Assembly (NCBI RefSeq): GCF_013280595.1
Contig: NZ_JAAATY010000028.1
Coordinates: forward strand, 62,001-126,000
DNA from: Kibdelosporangium persicum
GTDB lineage: Bacteria; Actinomycetota; Actinomycetes; Mycobacteriales; Pseudonocardiaceae
DNA: 64,000 bases
Direction: 5' to 3'
Part shown: positions 1-7,060 of the stretch, in pieces
Layout of the letters: each line of letters begins with the position of its first letter
Numbering within the stretch: the stretch's first letter is position 1
Translations under genes and position numbers: made by a program
The notes under the pieces: generated by a model
Seen by the model: the letters and a program-made list of their open reading frames with translations, nothing else
What the model was told of the DNA's origin: nothing
The model's database searches: none

Positions 1-2
1 AC

Positions 3-2639
3 GACAACACCGTCGGGCCCGCCGCGCTGGACGTCGCCAAGGACGGCCGCGTGTTCTACGCCGAGTACGGCGGCAAGGTGAAGATCCACAAGCCGGACAC
101 CCGCACCACCGTCACGGCGGCCACGATCAACGTGTACACCGGGGGCGAGGACGGCCTGACCGGTCTCGCGCTCGACCCGGACTTCGCCACCACCAGGTGG
201 ATCTACCTGATGTACTCGCCGGCGGGCGGCAGCGAGCACATCGCGAGGGTTTCCCGGTTCACCGTCAACGGTGACACGCTGGACATGGCCACCGAGCAGG
301 TGATCATGAAGGTGCCGTCGTCACGTCAGGCGCCCGAGCCGGGCCACACCGGCGGTTACATCACGTTCGGACCGAACGGCAACCTCTACATCGGCACCGG
401 TGACGACATCGAGCCGTTCCGCTCCGACGGGTACGCGCCGATCGACGAGCGGCCGGGCTGGGCGAACAACGACGTCCAGGGCACCTCGGCGAACACCAAC
501 GACCTGCGGGGCAAGATCCTGCGCATCCACCCGGAGGCCAACGGGACCTACACGATCCCGTCCGGCAACATGTTCGCGCCGGGTACGGCCAGGACGAAGC
601 CCGAGATCTACGCGATGGGCTTCCGCAACCCGTTCCGGTTCTCGGTGCACCCGACGACGGGCGTGATCTACGCGGCCGACTACGGCCCGGACGCGGCCAA
701 CGACAACGCCAACCGGGGCCCGGCGGCGATCGTCGAATGGAACATCATCAGCTCGCCGGGCTTCTACGGCTGGCCGTACTGCGTCGGCGACAACATCGCG
801 TACAACGACTACAACTTCGCCACCGGGCAGTCGAGCGGGAAGTTCAACTGCGCCAACCCGGTGAACAACTCGCCGAACAACACCGGGCTGACCCAGCTGC
901 CGGCCGCTCGCAAGGCCGACGTCTGGTACGGCAACGGCGCCAACGGGTTCAAGTTCCCGGAGGTCGGCGACGGTGGCGAGGCGCCGCACGCGTTCCCGGT
1001 CTACCAGTACGACCCGGCCAACCCGTCACCGACGAAGTTCCCGGAGTACTTCGACCAGACACCGTTCTTCGGCGAGTGGTCCCGCAACAAGATGTTCGAG
1101 TTCCGGCTCGGCCAGGACGGGAAATTGCTGAAGATAAACAGCTTCCTGTCGAACCTGAGCTTCAAGTCGCCGATGGACGCCAAGTTCGGCCCCGACGGCG
1201 CGATGTACCTCCTGGAGTGGGGGACCGGATTCGGCCGGGACAACCCGGACTCCGGGCTCTACCGCATCGACTACACCACCGGCGACCGCAGCCCGGTCGC
1301 CACGGCGACAGCCACCCCGAGTTCGGGTGGCTCGCCGCTGACGGTGCAGTTCTCCAGCGCCGGATCGAGGGACCCGGAAGGCGGTCCGGTGACCTACCGG
1401 TGGGAGTTCGGTGACGGCGGCACGTCCACCGCGGCCAACCCCAGTCACACCTACACGTCGAAGGGACAGTTCAACGCCAAGCTGACGGTCACCGACGCGG
1501 GCGGCAAGACAGGCGTGGCGAACGTGATCGTGACCTCGGGCAACACCGCTCCGACGGTCAACCTCAGCATCCCGGACGGCGGCATGTTCGACTGGGGCAC
1601 CACCATCCCGTACACGGTCACAGTCACCGATCCCGAAGACGGCACCGTCGACTGCACGAAGGTGAGCACGACACCAGCGCTGGGACATGACCAGCACGCC
1701 CACGACCTCACGCCGATCCCGGGCTGCTCCGGCACACTGAACCCGCAGACCGACAGTGCGCACGCCGCGGTGAACGTGTTCTACGTCGCGGACGCCAAGT
1801 ACACCGACAAGGGCGCGACCGGGGTTCCCCCGCTGACCGGCAGCCGAAAGATCGTGCTGCAACCCAAGCACAAGCAGGCCGAGTTCTTCACCGGCTCGTC
1901 CGGCGTGCGCGTCGTCTCGCAGTCCGGCGCGCAGTCAGGCGCCCGGGTCGGCGACATCAGCAACAACGACTGGATCTCGTTCAAGCCGTACAACTTCACC
2001 GGCATCGACCAGGTGTCGGTCAGGTTGTCCTCGCCGTCCGGTGGCGGCACGGTCGAACTGCGTGCCGGTTCGCCGACAGGCACGCTGATCGCGTCGGTGC
2101 CGGTCCAGAGCACCGGCGGCTGGGACAACTACGCCAGCATGCCGGCGGCGAACGTCACCAATCCCGGCGGTACCACGGAGTTGTTCCTGGTGTTCAAGGC
2201 GAGCGCGAACAACTCCTACGACATCGACTCGATGACGTTCACCGGTCCCGGTGTCGGCACGCCGGGCAACGGCGGGGCGATCGTCGGTATCGGCGGCAAG
2301 TGCGTCGACGTCAACGGCGGCGCCACCGCCGACGGCACCAAAGTCCAGCTGTGGACCTGTAGCGGCGGTGCGAACCAGGCATGGACCCGCACGGGGCAGA
2401 CACTCCGGAGCCTGGGCAAGTGCCTGAACGTCAACGGCGGCAGCACCGCTGACGGCGCCCTCGTGCAGCTGTGGACCTGCGACGGCAGCTCGGCGCAGAA
2501 CTGGTCCGTGCAGTCCGACGGCACCATCCGCAACGGCACCAAGTGCCTGGACGCCACCGGCGGCAGCTCCGCGGACGGAACGCAGCTGATCATCTGGACG
2601 TGCAACGGCGGCACCAACCAAAGATGGACGCTGTCCTGA
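3..2639 (+). CDS. PQQ-type soluble sugar dehydrogenase with PKD, CBM6-like and R-lectin modules (5' partial)
   Basis: The reading frame is open to the left edge, so the N-terminus and signal peptide lie outside the window. The first ~420 visible residues form a glucose/sorbosone dehydrogenase (GSDH) six-bladed propeller, with typical stretches such as TGDDIEPF, NDLRGKILRI and AMGFRNPFR. A PKD domain follows (about nt 1300-1530, WEFGDGG...HTY), then a CBM6-like beta-sandwich (about nt 1870-2250, NNDWISFKPY), then three QxW-type ricin repeats (about nt 2280-2639, ending NQRWTLS). Family knowledge: these secreted enzymes oxidise aldoses or oligosaccharides with PQQ. It is a close paralogue of the gene at 7061-9886, with the same module order. 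It is convergent with the next gene across a long hairpin. Confidence 0.9.
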   Translation, partial: DNTVGPAALDVAKDGRVFYAEYGGKVKIHKPDTRTTVTAATINVYTGGEDGLTGLALDPDFATTRWIYLMYSPAGGSEHIARVSRFTVNGDTLDMATEQVIMKVPSSRQAPEPGHTGGYITFGPNGNLYIGTGDDIEPFRSDGYAPIDERPGWANNDVQGTSANTNDLRGKILRIHPEANGTYTIPSGNMFAPGTARTKPEIYAMGFRNPFRFSVHPTTGVIYAADYGPDAANDNANRGPAAIVEWNIISSPGFYGWPYCVGDNIAYNDYNFATGQSSGKFNCANPVNNSPNNTGLTQLPAARKADVWYGNGANGFKFPEVGDGGEAPHAFPVYQYDPANPSPTKFPEYFDQTPFFGEWSRNKMFEFRLGQDGKLLKINSFLSNLSFKSPMDAKFGPDGAMYLLEWGTGFGRDNPDSGLYRIDYTTGDRSPVATATATPSSGGSPLTVQFSSAGSRDPEGGPVTYRWEFGDGGTSTAANPSHTYTSKGQFNAKLTVTDAGGKTGVANVIVTSGNTAPTVNLSIPDGGMFDWGTTIPYTVTVTDPEDGTVDCTKVSTTPALGHDQHAHDLTPIPGCSGTLNPQTDSAHAAVNVFYVADAKYTDKGATGVPPLTGSRKIVLQPKHKQAEFFTGSSGVRVVSQSGAQSGARVGDISNNDWISFKPYNFTGIDQVSVRLSSPSGGGTVELRAGSPTGTLIASVPVQSTGGWDNYASMPAANVTNPGGTTELFLVFKASANNSYDIDSMTFTGPGVGTPGNGGAIVGIGGKCVDVNGGATADGTKVQLWTCSGGANQAWTRTGQTLRSLGKCLNVNGGSTADGALVQLWTCDGSSAQNWSVQSDGTIRNGTKCLDATGGSSADGTQLIIWTCNGGTNQRWTLS

Positions 2640-2661
2640 CAACCAGCTCATTAACCCCACC

Positions 2662-2720
2662 AAACCCCTCGTGAGTGTTTATCCGGGTTCTAACCCTGAT
2701 AAACACTCACGAGGGGGTTT
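2662..2720. terminator. Long bidirectional hairpin between convergent genes
   Basis: The perfect arms CTCGTGAGTGTTTATC (2668-2683) and GATAAACACTCACGAG (2698-2713) are extended by an AAACCCC/GGGGTTT clamp and an inner GGGTT/AACCC pairing. This gives a stem of more than 20 bp between the convergent genes ending at 2639 and 2728. It works as a terminator shape in both directions. The same arm sequence, with one or two changes, recurs at 11649-11696, and its GTGAG core at 58011-58047. Confidence 0.85.
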
Positions 2721-2727
2721 CTGGGGG

Positions 2728-3993
2728 CTAGGCTTTGGTCCAGCGTTGGCCGGCGCCGCCGTTGCACGTTGCCACGTTCACGGCCGCACCGTTGCCGGTG
2801 CCACCGATGTTCAGGCACAGGCCGGTTTGGACGTTGGTGATCGTGCCGGTGCCGGTGAGGTTCCACTGTTGGTTCGCGCCGCCGTGGCAGTCCCAGATCT
2901 GTGTTCTGGTGCCGGGTGCCGCGTTGGGCGGCGCGTCCAGGCATTTGCCCATGACCTGGAGGGCCTGCCCGTTCTGGGTGAAGTGCTGGTTGGCGTTGGT
3001 GTGGCAGTCCCAGACGATCATCTGGGTGCCGTTGGCCGAGCCGCCGCCGTTGGCGTCCAGGCACCGGCCCGCGGACTCGCCGCGCAGCCGGAAGGACGGT
3101 GTCGGCGTGGGTGTCTCCCCGGTGAAGAACTTCCACACCTCGTTCTTGACCCAGCTCCTGGCGCCGCTCTCACAGCCCGCGCACCCGTCGACGGGACCTT
3201 GCTGGTGGCCGCCGTCGAACGCCGCCCAGACGACCGGGTATCCGGCGCGGCAGCCGGAGTAGGTGGTGGTGATGTGGGTGCGGCTGCCCGACGCGGGCTC
3301 GGGCGGGTTCATCGGCGTGCAGCCGTTGTTCCTGACGAACCTGTCCCGCAGTCCTCGTCCCGCGGCGGGGTTGTCCCCGATGCCGTGGATTCCCATGTAG
3401 GCGAATGGTTCGTTACCACCGCTGCATCCGCTGATCGGCCCGGGAGCGGCGATCGCCGCGACCGCACGGAAGCTCGTCGCACGGGCACAGGCGAGCGCGT
3501 AACTCATCGCTCCGCCGTAGCTGAAGCCGAGGGCGAAGCGTTGTGCCGTGTCGACGCAGAGGTCGTTCTCGATCCGTCTGATCATGTCGTCGGTGAAGGT
3601 GACGTCCTCGCCGCCGGAGTTGGCCCAGCCGTTGCCGATGCCCTGGGGCGCGACGAAGATCGCCGTGTTGTTCGCCAGCCGGCGCAGTCCGTAGTGGGCG
3701 TAGACGTCACCGTCGCTGCCGCCGGAGGCGACCTGCTCCGCGGTGCCGCCCCACCAGTGGAATCCGAAGACCAGCCGGTGCTGGCGGGTGTTGTCGTAGT
3801 TGTCCGGGACGCTGAGGATGAAGCTGCGGTTCTTGCCGTTGCTCTGAATGGTGTGGGTGCCGCTCCGCAATGTGGGAGCCTTGCCGCATCCGGGGGATGC
3901 GGCAAGGGGACCGGGATCCGCGGATGCCGCCCCCGCACTGGCGAGAACCAGTGCGGCAGCGGCGATCGGCGTCCACCAGTGCCGAAGTCTCAT
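2728..3993 (-). CDS. Secreted PHB-depolymerase-family esterase with C-terminal R-lectin
   Basis: 421 aa. A Sec signal peptide (about 1-25, ending ASA) is followed by an alpha/beta-hydrolase of the LpqC/polyhydroxybutyrate depolymerase-feruloyl esterase family. The nucleophile Ser is near residue 158 in GFSYGG and the catalytic His lies in FDGGH. A Thr/Pro linker joins it to a ricin-type trefoil (about 300-421) with three QxW repeats ending AGQRWTKA. The family hydrolyses ester bonds, including acetyl or feruloyl decorations on plant polysaccharides; the exact substrate is not readable here. It lies 9 bp downstream of a paralogue of the same architecture, and its ribosome binding site (GGGAG) overlaps that gene's stop, so the two are co-transcribed. 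Confidence 0.9.
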   Translation of the reverse strand: MRLRHWWTPIAAAALVLASAGAASADPGPLAASPGCGKAPTLRSGTHTIQSNGKNRSFILSVPDNYDNTRQHRLVFGFHWWGGTAEQVASGGSDGDVYAHYGLRRLANNTAIFVAPQGIGNGWANSGGEDVTFTDDMIRRIENDLCVDTAQRFALGFSYGGAMSYALACARATSFRAVAAIAAPGPISGCSGGNEPFAYMGIHGIGDNPAAGRGLRDRFVRNNGCTPMNPPEPASGSRTHITTTYSGCRAGYPVVWAAFDGGHQQGPVDGCAGCESGARSWVKNEVWKFFTGETPTPTPSFRLRGESAGRCLDANGGGSANGTQMIVWDCHTNANQHFTQNGQALQVMGKCLDAPPNAAPGTRTQIWDCHGGANQQWNLTGTGTITNVQTGLCLNIGGTGNGAAVNVATCNGGAGQRWTKA

Positions 3994-4002
3994 GGATGCT
4001 CC

Positions 4003-5313
4003 CTAGGCCTTGGCCCAGCGTTGACCGGCGCCGCCGTTGCACGTCGTCACGTTCACGGCCGCGTTGTTCGCGGTGCCGGTGACGTCAAGGCACAGGCCGG
4101 TCTGCGCATTGGTGATCGTGCCGGTGCTGGTGAGGTTCCACTGTTGGTTCGCTCCGCCGTGGCAGTCCCAGATCTGGACCCGGCTGCCCGATGCGGCGTT
4201 GTTGGGCGCGTCCAGGCACTTGCCCAGCACCTGGAGGGCCTGGCCGTTCTGCGTGAACTGCTGGTTGGAGTTCGTGTGGCAGTCCCAGATGATCAGCTGG
4301 GTGCCGTTCGCCGAGTTCGCGCCGGTGACGTCCGCGCACCGGCCGGAGGACTCACCGCGCAGCCGGAACGCGGTCGGGTTCGGGTCCGGAGGCGTCGTGC
4401 CACCGGTGAAGAACTTCCACACCTCACCCGAGGTCCACGTCCGCCAGCCCTCACCACCGCCGTCGATGGGGCCGGGGGTGTGGCCGCCGTCGAACGCCGC
4501 CCAGACGACCGGATACCCGGAGCGGCAACCCGAATAGGTGGTGGTGATGTGGGTCCGGCTGCCCGCTGCGGGCTCACGCGGGTTCTGCGCTGTGCAACCG
4601 TTGTTCCTGACGAACGTATCACGCAACGACCGCCCCATCGAGATGTTGAGCACCGAGTCGCTGATGCCGTGTATTCCCATGTACGCGATGGGCTGCGTAC
4701 CGCCGCTGCATCCACTCAGCTGAGCGCCGGAGTACACCGCGACCGCACGGAACACGTTCGCCCGGCTGCACGCGAGTGAGTAGCTCATCCCGCCGCCGTA
4801 GCTGAAGCCCAGCGCGAAGCGCTGTGTCGTGTCGACACACAGGTCGTTCTCGATCCGCTGGAGCATGGCGTCGGTGAAGGCGACGTCCTGACCGCCGGAG
4901 TTCGGCCAGCCGTTGTTGATGCCCTGCGGCGCCACGAAGATCGCGCCGTTGTTGGACAGCCGCCGCAGGCCGTAGTACGACCAGTTGTAGCCGTCGCTCC
5001 CGCCTGAGTCGACGTCGTTGGCGGTGCCGTTCAGCCAGTGGTATCCGAAGAACAGCCGGTACTGGGTGTTGCTGTTGTAGTTGTCGGGCAGCCGCAGGAT
5101 GAAGGAGCGGTTCTGGCCGCCGCTCTGGATCGTGTGCGTGCCACTGGTCAGCGTCGGTGCCTTGCCGCATCCGGGGGACGCGGCGAGCGTCCCGGTGTTC
5201 GTGGGTGCGGGTGCGGTGGTCTGCCGGGCGTCGGCCGCGCTGGCACCGGTGAGAACCAGTGCGATGGCGGCGATCGGTGCCCACCAGCGACCGAGAAGGT
5301 GCTTCTTCCTCAT
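4003..5313 (-). CDS. Secreted PHB-depolymerase-family esterase with C-terminal R-lectin (paralogue 2)
   Basis: 436 aa from ATG 5313. The frame is open further upstream, but the 39 extra residues are low-complexity Arg/His-rich read-through from the neighbouring gene, while ATG 5313 begins a clear signal peptide (MRKKHLLGRWW...). The architecture matches the gene at 2728-3993: esterase core with the GFSYGG serine motif, FDGGH, a Thr/Pro linker, then a ricin trefoil ending AGQRWAKA. The two proteins align along their full length, so this is a tandem duplication. They are probably a pair of secreted esterases acting on decorated plant polysaccharide; the substrate is inferred only from the neighbours. 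Confidence 0.88.
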   Translation of the reverse strand: MRKKHLLGRWWAPIAAIALVLTGASAADARQTTAPAPTNTGTLAASPGCGKAPTLTSGTHTIQSGGQNRSFILRLPDNYNSNTQYRLFFGYHWLNGTANDVDSGGSDGYNWSYYGLRRLSNNGAIFVAPQGINNGWPNSGGQDVAFTDAMLQRIENDLCVDTTQRFALGFSYGGGMSYSLACSRANVFRAVAVYSGAQLSGCSGGTQPIAYMGIHGISDSVLNISMGRSLRDTFVRNNGCTAQNPREPAAGSRTHITTTYSGCRSGYPVVWAAFDGGHTPGPIDGGGEGWRTWTSGEVWKFFTGGTTPPDPNPTAFRLRGESSGRCADVTGANSANGTQLIIWDCHTNSNQQFTQNGQALQVLGKCLDAPNNAASGSRVQIWDCHGGANQQWNLTSTGTITNAQTGLCLDVTGTANNAAVNVTTCNGGAGQRWAKA

Positions 5314-5333
5314 GGTTGTGCTCCTGTCTGGGT

Positions 5334-7037
5334 TCAGGGCAGGGTCCAGCGTTGGTTGGTGCCGCCGTGGCAGGTCCAGATGATCAGCTGCGTGCCGTCG
5401 GCGGAGCTGCCACCGTTGGCGTCCAGGCACTTGCCCGACTGGGTGTTGACCAGCGAGCCGTTGGCGCCGGCGGTCCAGTTCTGCGCGCCGCTGCCGTTAC
5501 AGGCCGAGAGCTGGACCTGGGCGCCGTTCGCGGTGCTACCGCCCGCGACGTTCATACACTTGTTCAACGCGCGCACTGTGTTCGCGTTGACCGTCCATTG
5601 TTGATTGGCACCGTTGGTGCAGCTCCACAGCTGGATCTTGGTGCCGTCCGCGGTACTGCCTCCACTGACGTCCACACACTTGCCGCCGGCGCCGGTGATC
5701 GGCCCGGTGCGGGGAGACGTGCCACCGAGCTCCTTGATCCGGATGTTGCGGAAGGACACGTCGTCGCCGGTGCCGTGGTTCTGGATGCCGATGTGGCCGG
5801 AAGCCAGCGACCGCACCGGGTCGGTGTTGGTGAAGTCGTTGATCTTCACGCCGTTCAGGAACACCTGCAGCCGCTCGCCCTCGACGAGCAGTTCGAACGT
5901 GTTCCACTCACCCGGCGGGTTGAGCGCGGCGTCCCGGGCGGTCACGTCGGCCGCCTTGAACCCGTAGATCGAGCCCGTGGTCTTGTCCGCCGTGTCGGTG
6001 GCGTCGATCTGCACCTCGTGGCCCTGGCTGAGCGCCGCGGCCGGATCGCTGCCCGCCGGGAAGCCGACGATCACGCCGGAGTTGTCGTCGCCGGGCATCC
6101 GCCAGTCCAGTTTGAGCGAGTACGAGCGGAACTCCTTGGTGCTGTACCAGAGCATGCCCATTCCGCCCGTGGACGTCAGCGTGGCGTCGTTGTTGGTGAA
6201 GCCACCCGGCCCGGCCTGGCTCCAGCCGCTGGTGGATCCGTTGTACAGCGTGGTGTATCCGGTCTCCGGCCGGCAGTCCGCCTTGGTCCGGCCGGCCGCG
6301 TACCGGATGCCGCCGAGAACCATGGACCGGAACCCGGGTTCGGCGTAACTCGCCTGGGTGTGACCGCTTCCGGTGTAGAACGAGCGTCCGCTTTGGACCG
6401 GCTTGCACCAGGTGTGCGGGTGGTCGCCGCCCATCGAGCCACCGGAGTAGGTCGATTCGTCCAGTGTGGACAGAACGCGGGCGCTGGACCGGACGTTGGT
6501 GCGGTAGTTGTACCACTCGTCGGTGCGTACCCAGGCGGGGCTCAGGTGCTGGGTGGCCTGGTGCGCCCGGTTCTCCACGCGCACGGTCGCCTGCTGGATC
6601 GCCGGGTGCGAGGCGAAGTACGCGCCGACCAGTTCGCCGTAGAACGGCCAGTCGTACTCGGTGTCGGACGCCGAGTGGATGCCGACGTAGCCGCCTCCAC
6701 CCCGGATGTAGGACTCGAACGCGCTCTGCTGCGTGGAGTTGAGTACGTCCCCTGTCGTGTTGAGGAACACCACAGCCTCGTACTGGGCCAAGGCGGTGGC
6801 GTTGAACTGGTTGCTGTCCTCGGTGGCCGTCACGGTGAAGCTGTTGGCCGAACCGAGGTCCCGGATCAGCTGGATGCCCGCCGGGATCGCGTCGTGCCGG
6901 AAACCGGCGGTCTTGGAGAACACCAGCACGTCGTAGGGCGTATCGGCGGAACTGGCAGGCGGACTGGAACTGACGGTGAAGGCGACGAGCGCCGCGGCGG
7001 TCGTGCCGAGCGCGCGCCGGGTGAACGAGTGTTTCAT
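5334..7037 (-). CDS. Secreted ThuA-domain / DUF1080 protein with C-terminal R-lectin
   Basis: 567 aa from ATG 7037, where a signal peptide starts (MKHSFTRRALG...). Residues ~35-250 are a ThuA-like glutamine-amidotransferase-fold (trehalose-utilisation) domain (VFSKTAGFRHDAI near the start, GVVHIHSASD-like GYVGIHSASDTEYDW). Residues ~265-435 are a DUF1080/3-keto-disaccharide hydrolase-type concanavalin-like domain (TLYNGSTSGW, HIGIQNHG). Residues ~445-567 are a ricin trefoil. Such ThuA-DUF1080 fusions occur beside GSDH-PKD proteins in actinobacteria and are thought to act on oxidised (3-keto) sugars. Its neighbours here are two GSDH proteins, which supports joint work on oxidised oligosaccharides; that role is inference. 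It is probably in the operon led by the gene at 9942-11594. Confidence 0.85.
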   Translation of the reverse strand: MKHSFTRRALGTTAAALVAFTVSSSPPASSADTPYDVLVFSKTAGFRHDAIPAGIQLIRDLGSANSFTVTATEDSNQFNATALAQYEAVVFLNTTGDVLNSTQQSAFESYIRGGGGYVGIHSASDTEYDWPFYGELVGAYFASHPAIQQATVRVENRAHQATQHLSPAWVRTDEWYNYRTNVRSSARVLSTLDESTYSGGSMGGDHPHTWCKPVQSGRSFYTGSGHTQASYAEPGFRSMVLGGIRYAAGRTKADCRPETGYTTLYNGSTSGWSQAGPGGFTNNDATLTSTGGMGMLWYSTKEFRSYSLKLDWRMPGDDNSGVIVGFPAGSDPAAALSQGHEVQIDATDTADKTTGSIYGFKAADVTARDAALNPPGEWNTFELLVEGERLQVFLNGVKINDFTNTDPVRSLASGHIGIQNHGTGDDVSFRNIRIKELGGTSPRTGPITGAGGKCVDVSGGSTADGTKIQLWSCTNGANQQWTVNANTVRALNKCMNVAGGSTANGAQVQLSACNGSGAQNWTAGANGSLVNTQSGKCLDANGGSSADGTQLIIWTCHGGTNQRWTLP

Positions 7038-7060
7038 CTCCTGGCCTCCGTGCGGGCGGA

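Noticed and set aside
1026..1871. Long minus-strand frame opposite the first sugar dehydrogenase gene
   Set aside because: Arg/Val-rich composition typical of the antisense of a GC-rich gene; no family resemblance.
51..2639. Start of the first gene at GTG 51
   Set aside because: The same frame stays open with protein-like sequence (DNTVGPAALDVAKDG) to the left edge, so the gene is 5' partial.
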